Source of the DNA: Anaeromassilibacillus senegalensis
GTDB lineage: Bacteria > Bacillota > Clostridia > Oscillospirales > Acutalibacteraceae
Length of the DNA: 64,000 bases
Assembly: GCF_021531715.1 (NCBI RefSeq)
Contig: NZ_JAFBIT010000003.1
Location: 186,001-250,000 of the forward strand
Reading direction: 5' to 3'
The notes beneath the pieces were generated by a model. The model saw nothing but the letters and a program-made list of their open reading frames with translations, did not search any database and was not told the DNA's origin. The translations under genes and the position numbers were made by a program. Shown here in pieces: positions 9,670 to 19,952 of this stretch. Every line of letters starts with the position of its first letter. Within the stretch, counting starts at the first letter, position 1.

Positions 9670-10806
9670 TCAGGGCCGTTTGCCGGTTTTCGGCAGGCGG
9701 CCTTTTTCCGTGCACGAAAGCAAAAAGAAGACGGAGAGTGCGAGTAGAGCGGCGCTTGCGGCGGCGCTGCCTGCGGTCGGCGCGGCGGAAAGCGCGCCGC
9801 CGGAAACTGTGGCGGCTTCGCTCGCCGGGAAAAAATACGCGAGCGCGCGGTAGCACGCGGCGGCCGCAAAGCCGTTGATGAGCCGCGAAAGCAGGTAGAC
9901 CGATTTTTTCATCGGAAAGCCGGAGGCCCTGAAAAACGAAAAGATCTGCAGATGGATGCACACGCCGCCGAAGCCCAGCCCGAAGGCGATCAGCGCGGGC
10001 GCGGCGTGCCAGTACGCGCCGTGCATGACGCCGCTGGTGACCTCCAGAAAAAACGAGAGGAGCGTCCCGGCCGCCGGTATCGTCAGGCCGAGGCGCGCGA
10101 GCAGCCCCGCACACCGCTGGAACCATCCGGAGCCGTGCAGGACGGCAAGCAGTCCCGAAAAAGCCACGACAAAGCCGCACATCGAGACCATCGCGGAGAC
10201 GCCGTCCTGTACCGCGCGCGTGACGCCGCCCGCCGGCGGGGGCGTTTCTCCGGTTCGCACCGGTTTTTCGGCAAAGCGCGCGAGGCACAGCCCCGTGAGC
10301 AGCGGGGCGAGCAGGCAGGCGAGAAAGAGCAAAAGCCCGGTGTGCGCGCTGCCGAGCATGGTGGCGCCGGTGTACGCGGCAGCAAAGGCATAGCCCGGAG
10401 ACGTGCAGAAGCAGAGCAGCCGCGCCGTCTCCGCGCGCGTCAGGCGGTTATCCCCGTAAAGCTGAGCGGCGATCTTCGCGCCGGTGGGGTAGCCTGCGGT
10501 CAAACCGAAGACGAGCGCGGGCGCGGCGCAGGGCGGCAGGCGAAACGCATGGCGCATGACGGGCGCGAGCGGGCGGAACAGCACGCCCGCCGCGGGGCTT
10601 TTCGCCATCAGGCAGGCGAGCAGCACAAAGGGGAACAACGCGGGTACGAGCGTATTGAGGCAGGTGTACAGGCCGGTGAGCACGCCGCTCGCCGCGTCGT
10701 TCCGGTACAGAAGCAGCAGCGCGCAGAGCGCGAGCAGCGCCGCCGCGGCGCAGACGCTGCGGGCGGCTTCAAGATGCGGTTTCAGCGGACGGGCGATCGT
10801 TTTCAA
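9670..10806 (-). CDS. ylbJ: Sporulation integral membrane protein YlbJ
   Basis: A 378-residue multi-pass membrane protein of the nucleoside-recognition (Gate) type, matching YlbJ. The segments FPFVLLACLMA, ALVFGLTAGYPTGAK and LCFCTSPGYAF are typical. In Bacillus it is made in the mother cell and is needed for a stable spore cortex. TTG at 10806 is chosen because GGAGGG lies six bases upstream; the open frame runs on far antisense to yqfD, which is a shadow. It is divergent from yqfC with 88 bp between starts. Length fits the family (about 400). Confidence 0.88.
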   Translation of the reverse strand: MKTIARPLKPHLEAARSVCAAAALLALCALLLLYRNDAASGVLTGLYTCLNTLVPALFPFVLLACLMAKSPAAGVLFRPLAPVMRHAFRLPPCAAPALVFGLTAGYPTGAKIAAQLYGDNRLTRAETARLLCFCTSPGYAFAAAYTGATMLGSAHTGLLLFLACLLAPLLTGLCLARFAEKPVRTGETPPPAGGVTRAVQDGVSAMVSMCGFVVAFSGLLAVLHGSGWFQRCAGLLARLGLTIPAAGTLLSFFLEVTSGVMHGAYWHAAPALIAFGLGFGGVCIHLQIFSFFRASGFPMKKSVYLLSRLINGFAAAACYRALAYFFPASEAATVSGGALSAAPTAGSAAASAALLALSVFFLLSCTEKGRLPKTGKRP

Positions 10807-10841
10807 AGCAGCTCCCTCCAGTAACGCGTCGTATTCTATGC

Positions 10842-10871
10842 AGTATATGCGCCGCGCAGCCCGCATATTTA
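10842..10871. promoter_or_regulatory. Candidate divergent sigma-E-like promoters for ylbJ and yqfC
   Basis: For yqfC (plus): GTATAT at 10843-10848, 15 bases, then CATATTTA at 10864-10871. For ylbJ (minus): an ATAT block near 10868-10865 and CATATACT at 10849-10842. Both resemble the sigma-E -10 (CATACAAT) only in part. The two promoters would share the same short blocks. Confidence 0.4.
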
Positions 10872-10894
10872 TGGCGGAGAAGGGAGGCGCGGCG

Positions 10895-11140
10895 ATGGGC
10901 GGTATGGCGGATAAGATCCGGTTCGGACTGACGGGCGGCACCATCCGCACGGAGATTCTCGGCAACAGTCGGCTGATTCTCGAGGGCTGCGACGGCATCA
11001 TCGAGTACGGCCCGGCGCAGATCGGTCTGCGGTGCGGGCGGCAGCAGCTCTGGGTGACGGGGCAGAACCTGCAGCTTCTGTGCGTGGAGGAGGACTGCGC
11101 CGTGCTGTCCGGAAGAATCGAGGCGATCGCGTTCAAATGA
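10895..11140 (+). CDS. yqfC: Sporulation protein YqfC (YabP/YqfC family)
   Basis: An 81-residue protein of the YabP/YqfC family (RLILEGCDGIIEYGPAQIGLRC, then VEEDCAVLSGRIEAIAF). It is placed directly before yqfD, as in Bacillus, where both belong to the mother-cell sporulation programme; molecular role unknown. ATG at 10895 has GGGAGG six bases upstream. Its stop overlaps the yqfD start by four bases (ATGA). Confidence 0.87.
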   Translation: MGGMADKIRFGLTGGTIRTEILGNSRLILEGCDGIIEYGPAQIGLRCGRQQLWVTGQNLQLLCVEEDCAVLSGRIEAIAFK

Positions 11141-12327
11141 CGGAGAAGATCACACGGTGGATATTTGGCACGGCGGCGGTGCGCGTCTCGGGCGACACGG
11201 CGCGGTTTGTCAACGTGGCGGTGAAGAGCGGAATCACGCCGCTCGAGCTGCACAGGGAGGACGAAGGCGTGCGGCTTGTGATCCGCGCGTCGCAGTTCAA
11301 AAAGCTGCATAAGCTCAAGATCCGCACACACACGCGCGTGCGGCTTTTGAAAAAGCACGGCGGGCCGTTCGTTCTGCGCCGCATCCTGCGCCGCCCGGGG
11401 CTTGCGCTCGGCGCGGGGCTCGGCGTGGCGCTGTTTATTTACCTTTCGGGCTTTTACTGGGGCGTCAGCATCAGCGGCGAAGCGCCGTATGCGAAGAGCG
11501 AGATCCTGGAGGCCGCTCAGCGCTGCGGGGCGTATATCGGCGCGCCGCGCGGGGAGTTCGATACCGCGCTGGCGTCCTACCGCGTGATGCGGGAGCTGCC
11601 GCGCCTCTCGTGGGCGTCGCTCAATACGGACGGCTGCTTCATCACGCTGAGCGTTCGCTCGGCGCTTGAAAAGGAGCAGGGCGCGGAGCATAGCGGCGCG
11701 TACGACATCGTCGCCTCGCGCGCGGGATTGGTGCGTGAGATCACGGCCGAGAGCGGCACGGTGCTCGTCGAGGTCGGTTCTGCGGTCGGCGCGGGGCAGG
11801 TGCTTGTCTCGGGTGTGACGGAGATCGGCGACCCGTGGGGCGAGGAGCCGCTGCGTCACCTGCTCTCCCATGCGCGCGCCGAGGTCATCGCCGAGACGCG
11901 CCACACGTTCACGGCGTCGTGTCCGCTTCGGATGGAATCGGCGCGCGAAATCGTGCGCGGCGAGCGCCGTGCGCTGTATGTGCTGGGCGTGCGCGTCCCG
12001 CTCGGCCTTTCCGGCGCGCCGGATGCCGACCGCATCGCCTATACGCGCGAACTGCTCACGCTGCTCGGCACGGAGCTGCCCGTCTGGACGGAGACGCTGC
12101 GCGCGGCCGATCTTGAGCCGGTGACGGTGGAATTTTCTGAGGCGGAAGCGAAAAGCCGCGCGCTCGAAAAGGTGCGGCAGCTTGAAGCGTTTTATCTCGG
12201 CGAAACGGGTGAGCTGCTTTCCGAGGCGGTGTCCTATTCGGTGCGCGACGGCGTGGTGTACGCCTCGGCTTCGTGCGTCTGCCTGGAAAATATCGCGCGG
12301 GAGGTGTCGCTCACAGACGGACAATAG
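11137..12327 (+). CDS. yqfD: Sporulation protein YqfD
   Basis: A 396-residue protein matching YqfD in length and layout: an N-terminal basic domain (about 1-88), one membrane helix (about 89-108, GLALGAGLGVALFIYLSGFYW) and a long outer domain. In Bacillus it is a sigma-E-dependent sporulation gene, required for efficient spore formation, and its mechanism is unclear. The start overlaps yqfC (ATGA), so the pair is coupled. phoH follows after about 150 bp with its own -10 box. Confidence 0.88.
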   Translation: MTEKITRWIFGTAAVRVSGDTARFVNVAVKSGITPLELHREDEGVRLVIRASQFKKLHKLKIRTHTRVRLLKKHGGPFVLRRILRRPGLALGAGLGVALFIYLSGFYWGVSISGEAPYAKSEILEAAQRCGAYIGAPRGEFDTALASYRVMRELPRLSWASLNTDGCFITLSVRSALEKEQGAEHSGAYDIVASRAGLVREITAESGTVLVEVGSAVGAGQVLVSGVTEIGDPWGEEPLRHLLSHARAEVIAETRHTFTASCPLRMESAREIVRGERRALYVLGVRVPLGLSGAPDADRIAYTRELLTLLGTELPVWTETLRAADLEPVTVEFSEAEAKSRALEKVRQLEAFYLGETGELLSEAVSYSVRDGVVYASASCVCLENIAREVSLTDGQ

Positions 12328-12427
12328 GCGTGCATGAGCCCGCTTTTTGCGGCTGTTTGTCGGAAATGTACAGGGAACGCGGTAAATTTCGTTTAAAATT
12401 TCGTGACCACAATTCAATAGGTTATGG

Positions 12428-12433
12428 TATAAT
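12428..12433 (+). promoter_or_regulatory. Probable -10 box for the phoH-ybeY-dgkA-era operon
   Basis: TATAAT at 12428-12433, inside a small palindrome GGTTAT...ATAACC. The -35 region is poor (GTGACC at 12403). Confidence 0.5.
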
Positions 12434-12479
12434 AACCGCAGGACGATACCGCGTTATATTTTGATCTAGGGAGAACAAT

Positions 12480-13433
<954 letters not shown>

Positions 13434-13459
13434 TTCCTCAAGCGAAAGGATTTTGGCAT

Positions 13460-13954
13460 ATGGAAAAAATCAGAGTCATCATCACAAACAACCAAAAGGC
13501 GGTCAAGATCCCCACCGGCGTGCGCATGCTGATCCGCCGCTGCTGCCACGCGGTTCTGCGGATGGAGAAATTTGAGGATTCCGCTGAAATCAGCGTGACC
13601 TTTGTCGATAACGAGCAGATCCGCGAGCTGAATGCGCAGTACCGCGATAAGGACAGCGCCACCGATGTGCTTTCCTTCCCGATGGGCGAAAACGGCGTGT
13701 ACGATGTCAACCACGACACCGGCGCGAAGATCCTCGGCGATATTGTGCTCTCCGTCGAAATGGCGATGGAGCAGGCGAAGCGCTACGGCCACAGCCTCGA
13801 GCGCGAGATCGGCTATCTGACGGCGCATTCGATGCTGCATCTGCTGGGCTACGACCACGAGAAGGGCGGCATGGAGCGCGTGCGCATGCGTGAAAAGGAA
13901 GAATACGTTATGTCGCAGCTCGGCCTGCCGGGCACGTCCAGCTACACCGTGTGA
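13460..13954 (+). CDS. ybeY: Endoribonuclease YbeY, rRNA maturation factor
   Basis: A 164-residue single-strand endoribonuclease for 16S rRNA 3'-end processing and ribosome quality control. The zinc motif HSMLHLLGYDHE (H-x3-H-x5-H) and TDVLSFP are fully conserved. It lies 26 bp after phoH, and dgkA begins one base after its stop, so all belong to one transcript. Confidence 0.96.
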   Translation: MEKIRVIITNNQKAVKIPTGVRMLIRRCCHAVLRMEKFEDSAEISVTFVDNEQIRELNAQYRDKDSATDVLSFPMGENGVYDVNHDTGAKILGDIVLSVEMAMEQAKRYGHSLEREIGYLTAHSMLHLLGYDHEKGGMERVRMREKEEYVMSQLGLPGTSSYTV

Positions 13955-13955
13955 T

Positions 13956-14471
13956 ATGGTACCGGACTGGAAAACAAAGGGAAAACGCCGCACGCTCGCT
14001 GACAGCTTCGGCGACGCGGCGCGCGGCGTTCTTTATGCGGTCAAAACAGAGCGGAACATGCGTATACACGTCACAGCAGCGGTATACGTTTTGTTTTTTT
14101 CGCGCTTTCTCGGCGTGACGCGCGGGGAATACGCCGCGCTGCTCCTCGCGGTTGCGCTCGTCATCACGGCGGAGGGCTTCAACACCGCGATCGAAATGCT
14201 CTGCGATTTTGCGCAGAAAAGCTACAACCGGTTTATCGGCAGAACGAAGGATATTGCGGCGGGAGCGGTGCTGGTGAGCGCCGTTTTTGCCGCTTTTGTC
14301 GGCGTGACGGTTCTGTGGCGTCCGGCGGAGCTTTGGGCGCTTGCACAGACGATTTTCACCTCGCCCGTCTACTGCCCGCTGTTTGTGCTCGCGGCGGCGC
14401 TCGCGCTCCTCTTCATCTTCGCCGGCCCGGAAAAAATCGCCGGCTGGTTTGAGCGGAAAAAGAAAAAATAA
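13956..14471 (+). CDS. dgkA: Diacylglycerol/undecaprenol kinase DgkA
   Basis: A 171-residue membrane kinase. The core has the DgkA motif with AEGFNTAIEMLCD and a following KDIAAGAVL helix; in Firmicutes this family mainly phosphorylates undecaprenol, feeding cell-wall lipid carrier. A fourth hydrophobic helix and a lysine tail make it longer than the usual 125-130 residues. ATG at 13956 starts one base after ybeY's stop; no clear ribosome site is visible, suggesting reinitiation. Confidence 0.92.
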   Translation: MVPDWKTKGKRRTLADSFGDAARGVLYAVKTERNMRIHVTAAVYVLFFSRFLGVTRGEYAALLLAVALVITAEGFNTAIEMLCDFAQKSYNRFIGRTKDIAAGAVLVSAVFAAFVGVTVLWRPAELWALAQTIFTSPVYCPLFVLAAALALLFIFAGPEKIAGWFERKKKK

Positions 14472-14483
14472 AGGATTATCAAT

Positions 14484-15404
14484 ATGGAAACACCAGATTA
14501 TATGCATGAAAAATCGGCGTTTATCGCCATTGTGGGGCGTCCGAACGTCGGCAAGTCCTCCATTTTGAACCGGCTGATCGGCACGAAGCTTGCGATCGTC
14601 TCGAGCAAGCCGCAGACGACGCGCACGCGCATCATGGGCGTGTGGACGGAGAACGAGACGCAGCTCGTGTTCATCGACACGCCGGGTCTCATCAAGCCGA
14701 AGAATTCTCTCGGCGACTATATGGTCAAGAGCGTGACGCAGTCCGTCGCGGGCGTGGATGCCTGCCTGCTCGTCGCGGAGGCGCACACGAAGATTTCGAA
14801 AGCGGACGAGGAGCTCGCCGCGCGGTTCAAAGCGCTCGATCTGCCCGCCGTGCTCGCGATCAATAAGATCGACCTGCTCGAGGACAAGAGCCTTTTGATG
14901 GAGCAGATCGCCGCGCTCTCGAAGCTGTACGACTTCGACGCGGTCGTGCCGGTCTCCGCGCGCGACGGCAACGGCATGGAGGCGCTTAAGGACGAACTGA
15001 AGCGCCTCGCGCAGCCGGGCGGGCACTTCTTCTCGGAGGATACGCTCACGGATCAGCCCGAGCGCGTCATTGCCGCCGAGATCGTGCGCGAGAAGATTCT
15101 GCGCTTTACGGACAAGGAAATCCCGCACGGCGTGGCGGTCGTCACCGAGCGCATGCAGGAGCGCGGCGACATCACGGACATCGACGCGACGATCTACTGC
15201 GAGCGCGATACGCACAAGGGTATTCTGATCGGCAAGGGCGGCGCGATGCTGAAGAAGATCGGCTCGAAGGCGCGTGAGGATATGGAGCGCTTCTTCGACT
15301 GCAAGATCAACCTGCGCCTGTGGGTGAAGGTCAAGGAGGACTGGCGGCAGCGCCCGGAGGTGCTCACGTCGCTCGGCTTTGACAAGCGCGATCTTCTGAA
15401 TTGA
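14484..15404 (+). CDS. era: GTPase Era
   Basis: A 306-residue Ras-like GTPase with a C-terminal KH domain that binds the 3' end of 16S rRNA in 30S assembly. G1 GRPNVGKS, G3 DTPG, G4 NKID and the KH motif GKGGAMLKKIGSKAR are all present. The order ybeY-dgkA-era-recO is as in Bacillus, minus cdd. Confidence 0.98.
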   Translation: METPDYMHEKSAFIAIVGRPNVGKSSILNRLIGTKLAIVSSKPQTTRTRIMGVWTENETQLVFIDTPGLIKPKNSLGDYMVKSVTQSVAGVDACLLVAEAHTKISKADEELAARFKALDLPAVLAINKIDLLEDKSLLMEQIAALSKLYDFDAVVPVSARDGNGMEALKDELKRLAQPGGHFFSEDTLTDQPERVIAAEIVREKILRFTDKEIPHGVAVVTERMQERGDITDIDATIYCERDTHKGILIGKGGAMLKKIGSKAREDMERFFDCKINLRLWVKVKEDWRQRPEVLTSLGFDKRDLLN

Positions 15405-15564
15405 GCGCCCTAGCACAAACATTTTGAAAATTCTGCCGGAAACGGTCGATAAAAGATTTATTTTCCTGTCATACCGTCCCCTCAAACGCAAATAATGTAA
15501 GAGTAATCCCGTGAAAGGCCGCGGGCTTTGCCCGCAGACCGATGCGCGAAAAGGAGGACCCGGT

Positions 15565-15774
15565 ATGATGATTCCCGGTGAGGATTTTTTGGCATACGAA
15601 GGCACGGATGCGGCTGTTCAGGCGGAAAACAGGGCGTGGAACAGCTTTTACCACAGCGGCAAGGTGGAGGATTATATCCGTTACGCACAGCTTCGGCGCG
15701 GGGAAGAGCCCGGCGCCCATTCCATTACGGCAGGAGTCCAGCATGCAGGTAAAGACCCAGGGACTGATCATTAA
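15565..15774 (+). CDS. Small protein between era and recO (YqzL position)
   Basis: A 69-residue frame with a strong AAGGAGG site nine bases before ATG 15565. It sits exactly where Bacillus has the small yqzL gene. Residues 1-48 (FLAYEGTDAAVQAENRAWNSFYHSGK) look like a real short protein with a helix; the last 20 residues overlap the recO start in another frame and may be incidental. Function unknown. Confidence 0.6.
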   Translation: MMIPGEDFLAYEGTDAAVQAENRAWNSFYHSGKVEDYIRYAQLRRGEEPGAHSITAGVQHAGKDPGTDH

Positions 15775-16489
15775 GGAGCAGACCATCGGCGAGAGCGACC
15801 GCCTCGTTACGGTGCTGACGCGGGATGCCGGCGTGCTGCGCGCGTTTGCGCGGCGCGCCAAAAATCTCAAGGACAGCAAGAGCGCGGCGACGCAGCTGCT
15901 CTGTTATTCCCGTCTTTCGGTGTACAAGGGGCGGGAAAAATACATAATCGACGACGCCGAGCCGATCGAGGTCTTTTTCGGGCTTCGGCGGGATATCGGC
16001 GCGCTTGCGCTCGCGCAGTATTTCTGCGAGCTTGCGTACCTCATGGTGCCGGAGGAGACGGAGTCTGAGGAGTATCTCCGGCTCGTGCTGAATTCCCTGC
16101 ACTTTCTCACTAAGGGCACGCGCCCGAAGCGGATGCTGCAATCCGCGACGGAGCTTCGTATGCTCTCCATCGCGGGCTATATGCCCGACCTCGTCGCGTG
16201 CGCGGACTGCGCGGCGTATGAATCGGATGTGATGTATTTTCTGCCGGACAGCGGCATTCTGCGCTGCAAGGACTGCTTCCACGGCGCGAACGAGCCGTAC
16301 ATCGCGCTGCCGCCCGGCGTGCTCACCGCGATGCGGCACATCGCCTACGCGGACTTTAGAAAGCTGTACGCGTTTTCCCTGCCGGAAGAGGCGCTCAAAA
16401 TTCTGAACGCCGCCACCGAAAGCTACGTCGTGCGCACGCTGCACACGATGCCGAAAACGCTGGAATTTTATAAGTCGTTTTTGGATTAG
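15743..16489 (+). CDS. recO: DNA repair protein RecO
   Basis: A 248-residue recombination mediator that helps RecA load on SSB-coated DNA with RecR. An N-terminal OB fold (GLIIKEQTIGESDRLVTVLTR) is followed by a helical domain and a zinc ribbon (CADC...CKDC, about 155-180). ATG at 15743 has CAGGAG upstream and overlaps the preceding small frame by 32 bases. Confidence 0.95.
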   Translation: MQVKTQGLIIKEQTIGESDRLVTVLTRDAGVLRAFARRAKNLKDSKSAATQLLCYSRLSVYKGREKYIIDDAEPIEVFFGLRRDIGALALAQYFCELAYLMVPEETESEEYLRLVLNSLHFLTKGTRPKRMLQSATELRMLSIAGYMPDLVACADCAAYESDVMYFLPDSGILRCKDCFHGANEPYIALPPGVLTAMRHIAYADFRKLYAFSLPEEALKILNAATESYVVRTLHTMPKTLEFYKSFLD

Positions 16490-16518
16490 GAATTGCTTTT
16501 TGAATATAGGAGTATAAA

Positions 16519-18882
16519 ATGTTAAAGGATTATAAATCGCTGGAGCTGGATAAGATCCTCGCCCAGCTTGCAAATGAAACGACGTGCGCGGATGCGGCGG
16601 AGCTCGCGATGCAGATCGAGCCGGACACTGACCCGAAGCACGTGGCGCGTCTGCTCCAGGAGACGGACGACGCCTTTGTCTTGATGGCGAAGTTCGGCGC
16701 GCCGTCGTTCTACGGCATGACGAATGTGACGAACGCGCTGCGCCGCGCACAGGCGGGCGGCGTGCTGAATCTGGCGGAGTTGCTTGCGGTTGCCGCGACG
16801 CTGCGCGCCATCCGGAGCGTTTCGGACTGGCGGAAGAAGAGCGAGAGCATCAAAACGGCGCTCGATTACCGCTTTGAGACGCTCCAGCCGAACAAGTTTA
16901 TCGAGGAGCGCATCGCGATGACCGTCGTGAGCGAGGAAGAGGTCGCAGACACGGCGAGCGTGGCGCTTGCGAGTATCCGCCGCAAGATTCGCGCGGCGTC
17001 GCTGCGCGTGCGCGAGCAGCTCGACAAGCTGATTCGCTCGCAGACGTATCAGAAGTATTTGCAGGAGGCCATCGTCACGCAGCGCAGCGGGCGGTACGTC
17101 GTGCCGGTCAAGGCAGAGTTCCGCAACGAGATCAAGGGTCTCGTGCATGATTCCTCCGGCAGCGGCGCGACCGTTTTCATCGAGCCGATCGGCGTTGTGG
17201 AGGCGAACAACGAGATCCGTGTGCTGCGCGCGGACGAGCAGGACGAAATCGACCGCATTCTGGCGGAGCTTTCGCGCGAGGTGGGCGAGTTCGCCGACGG
17301 CATCGTGCAGAGCTACCGCGCGGCGGTGGAGCTGAACCTGATCTTCGCAAAGGGACAGCTGGCCTATAAAATGAAAGGTATTGTGCCGAAGCTGAACGAC
17401 GCGGGCCGCGTGAATATCAAATCGGCGCGTCACCCGCTGATCGACAAAAACAAGGTCGTGCCGACCGATCTCGTGCTCGGCGGCGACTTTGACGCGCTGA
17501 TCGTGACCGGCCCGAACACCGGCGGCAAGACGGTCTCGCTCAAAACAGCGGGCCTTCTGACGCTGATGACGATGTGCGGCCTGATGATCCCCGCGGCGGA
17601 CGGCAGCGAGGTCTCGGTATTCCGCCACGTGCTCGCCGACATTGGCGACGAGCAGAGCATCGAGCAGTCGCTCTCGACGTTCTCCGCGCACATGACGAAC
17701 ATCATCCGCATTCTGGGGCTTGCGGACGACAGCAGCTTGATTCTCATCGACGAGCTCGGCGCGGGCACCGATCCGGTTGAGGGCGCGGCGCTCGCGATCT
17801 CGATTATTGAGGCGATGCGCGCGAAGGGCGCGCGCATCATGGCGACGACGCACTACGCCGAGCTCAAGGCGTATGCGCTGCAGACCGACGGCGTGGAAAA
17901 CGGCTGCTGCGAATTCGACGTTTCCACACTCCGCCCGACGTACCGGCTTTTGATCGGCGTGCCGGGCAAATCGAACGCATTTGCGATTTCCAAGCGGCTC
18001 GGCATGCCGGAGGGCATCGTGGAGCGCGCCAAAACGCTCGTTTCCGAGGAGAGCACGATGTTCGAGGAGGTCGTCTCACGTTTGGAGGACAGCCGCCGCA
18101 GGATGGAAAACGAACGGCGCGACGCCGAGCAGTACCGCATCGACGCCGAGCGCATGATCCGCGAGGCGGAAGCGGTGCGCGAGCGCGCGGAAAAGGACGC
18201 AAAGAACGAGGTGGAGCGCGCGCGGCAGGAAGCAGCGACGCTCGTGCAGAAAACGCGCCAGCAGGCGCAGGGGCTGCTCGACGAGCTCGACGCGCTGCGG
18301 CGCGAAAAGCAGGCGGAACTTTCCGCCGAGCAGAAGGCGCGGCTCAAGGCGGGCATTCGCGACCTCGAGAAGGCCAGCGATCCCGTCCATGAGAAGCGCA
18401 TGGATGAAGAATACGTCCTGCCGCGACCGCTCCGGGTCGGCGACAATGTGCTGATCTATGACATCGACAAGGCCGCCACGGTGCTTGAACTGCCGAAAAC
18501 CGGCGACATGGTGCTCGTGCAGGCGGGCATTGTCAAGACGCGCGTGCCCATGAAAAACCTGCGCCTCACCGATAAGAAGGCGAAGGAAAAGAAGCTCGGC
18601 GGCCACCGCAATGTGACGAAGGTCGCGGAAACCACGAGCGTTCGCAATGAGATCGACGTGCGTGGCATGAATGTCGAGGAGGCAATCCTTGAGGTCGACG
18701 CGTTCATCGACCACGCGCTGCTGCGCAATCTGAACCAGCTCACCATCATCCACGGCAAGGGAACCGGCGTGCTGAGAAGCGGCATTCAGCAGCATCTCAA
18801 GCGCCACAAGGCCGTCAAAAGCTTCCGTCTCGGCGTGTACGGCGAGGGCGAAAGCGGCGTCACGGTCGTGGAACTGAAATAA
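16519..18882 (+). CDS. mutS2: Endonuclease MutS2
   Basis: A 787-residue MutS2: core and clamp domains (1-300), ABC-type ATPase with Walker A GPNTGGKT (about 331-338) and LIDELGAGTDP, a coiled-coil (about 520-620), a KOW-like linker, and a C-terminal Smr nuclease domain (about 710-787; DVRGMNVEEA and IHGKGTGVLR). It acts in suppressing recombination or in rescue of collided ribosomes. The full family length is present. It follows recO by 29 bp with GGAG upstream, likely in the same transcript. Confidence 0.97.
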   Translation: MLKDYKSLELDKILAQLANETTCADAAELAMQIEPDTDPKHVARLLQETDDAFVLMAKFGAPSFYGMTNVTNALRRAQAGGVLNLAELLAVAATLRAIRSVSDWRKKSESIKTALDYRFETLQPNKFIEERIAMTVVSEEEVADTASVALASIRRKIRAASLRVREQLDKLIRSQTYQKYLQEAIVTQRSGRYVVPVKAEFRNEIKGLVHDSSGSGATVFIEPIGVVEANNEIRVLRADEQDEIDRILAELSREVGEFADGIVQSYRAAVELNLIFAKGQLAYKMKGIVPKLNDAGRVNIKSARHPLIDKNKVVPTDLVLGGDFDALIVTGPNTGGKTVSLKTAGLLTLMTMCGLMIPAADGSEVSVFRHVLADIGDEQSIEQSLSTFSAHMTNIIRILGLADDSSLILIDELGAGTDPVEGAALAISIIEAMRAKGARIMATTHYAELKAYALQTDGVENGCCEFDVSTLRPTYRLLIGVPGKSNAFAISKRLGMPEGIVERAKTLVSEESTMFEEVVSRLEDSRRRMENERRDAEQYRIDAERMIREAEAVRERAEKDAKNEVERARQEAATLVQKTRQQAQGLLDELDALRREKQAELSAEQKARLKAGIRDLEKASDPVHEKRMDEEYVLPRPLRVGDNVLIYDIDKAATVLELPKTGDMVLVQAGIVKTRVPMKNLRLTDKKAKEKKLGGHRNVTKVAETTSVRNEIDVRGMNVEEAILEVDAFIDHALLRNLNQLTIIHGKGTGVLRSGIQQHLKRHKAVKSFRLGVYGEGESGVTVVELK

Positions 18883-18885
18883 TGC

Positions 18886-18920
18886 AAAGACCCGGCGAAA
18901 GTCGGGCCTTTCCTATCTTT
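18886..18920 (+). terminator. Terminator after mutS2
   Basis: An AAAGACCCG / TCGGGCCTTT stem with one mismatch, then a T-rich stretch running into the next promoter. Confidence 0.55.
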
Positions 18921-18924
18921 TTTC

Positions 18925-18953
18925 TTGACACGGACGCGGAATAAACGTAGAAT
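18925..18953 (+). promoter_or_regulatory. Promoter of the TPM-domain gene
   Basis: TTGACA at 18925-18930, a 17-bp spacer, TAGAAT at 18948-18953. Confidence 0.88.
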
Positions 18954-19035
18954 AAATACAGAGCATGCCGCGGCCTTTGTGCCGCGATGAAAATACCGGG
19001 GCGCGCGGCCCCGCAGAAAGGGAAGTGGTATCGAT

Positions 19036-19941
19036 ATGACAAGCGTACATCAGGCGGGTGTGCGGCGGATTTTGTCGCTTCTGCTCGCATTTATCCTCGT
19101 GTTTTCCGTTTGCGCGATCCCCGCGCTGGCGGATGAAGCGGGCGATTCGGAACCCGCTTCGGCCGATGGTTCCTCCGCCATACCGCAGCCGACCGTGGAT
19201 TTTTACGTCTACGACGAAGCCAATGTGCTCAGCGCGGAGACGAAGAGTACAATTCTCGCAAAAAATGCGGAGTTGAATGAAAAATACGGCGTGCAGATTG
19301 TCGTGATGACTGTGAACCTGCTGCCCGGCAGCGATTTGGAATCGAGAGCGACGTATCTGACCTCTGTAATCCAGTCCTGGAAGGTCGGCGGTGAACAGGG
19401 AAACGGCTTGATTCTGGCACTGTCTATTTCAGACGAAGATTATGTGGCAGTCGCGGGGAACAACTTTAAGCCGGAATTTACCAATGTCGTGCTCAAGAAT
19501 CTTCTGAATGAACAGCTTGAGCCGGATTTCAAAAATAAGGCGTACGATGCAGGCGTTGCCAAGTTCTTTACGGCGGCGGCGCAGCGTGCGGAGACCTACG
19601 CGGCATCGCTGGCAGCGAGCGCGGAGCTTTCCGAGGAGCCGGAAGCATCTGCCGTGCCGGAGAAGACCGAAGATGAGAAAAGCGGCGGGAGCGTATTCCT
19701 TTCTATCCTTAAGTTCCTTGGCACGTTTGTCCTGGTTCTGCTTGCGTTAGCGGTCATTTCCCTGATCGTTATCCAGGTGCATGGACAAATGGTGCGCAAA
19801 AAGAGACGTGAGGCACGGCGCAGGAGAGCACAGCAGCGCGGCGGCGCGGCGTCTGCGCGCCGGACAGAAACCGGATCCGTACGGCGATCGGATTCTGTAA
19901 AAGACAGTGACTACCGCGCGTTCATGGATCGGTATAAATAA
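19036..19941 (+). CDS. TPM-domain (YgcG-type) secreted membrane protein
   Basis: A 301-residue protein with a signal peptide (about 1-32, ends PALADEA), an outer TPM domain (about 52-190: VYDEANVLSA...KYGVQIVVMTVN...GNGLILALS), an acidic linker, a membrane helix (about 226-248) and an arginine-rich cytoplasmic tail. TPM proteins take part in envelope or photosystem maintenance in other groups; the role here is unknown. It stands alone between a strong promoter and a terminator. Confidence 0.87.
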   Translation: MTSVHQAGVRRILSLLLAFILVFSVCAIPALADEAGDSEPASADGSSAIPQPTVDFYVYDEANVLSAETKSTILAKNAELNEKYGVQIVVMTVNLLPGSDLESRATYLTSVIQSWKVGGEQGNGLILALSISDEDYVAVAGNNFKPEFTNVVLKNLLNEQLEPDFKNKAYDAGVAKFFTAAAQRAETYAASLAASAELSEEPEASAVPEKTEDEKSGGSVFLSILKFLGTFVLVLLALAVISLIVIQVHGQMVRKKRREARRRRAQQRGGAASARRTETGSVRRSDSVKDSDYRAFMDRYK

Positions 19942-19952
19942 GACTCCATATA

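Noticed and set aside
10807-12417. Upstream extension of the ylbJ frame antisense to yqfD
   Set aside because: A TTG with a good ribosome site gives the correct YlbJ length; the extension has no membrane or family pattern.
13908-15605. 565-residue antisense frame opposite dgkA and era
   Set aside because: Both genes on the plus strand are clear family members with proper starts; the antisense product is arginine-rich noise.
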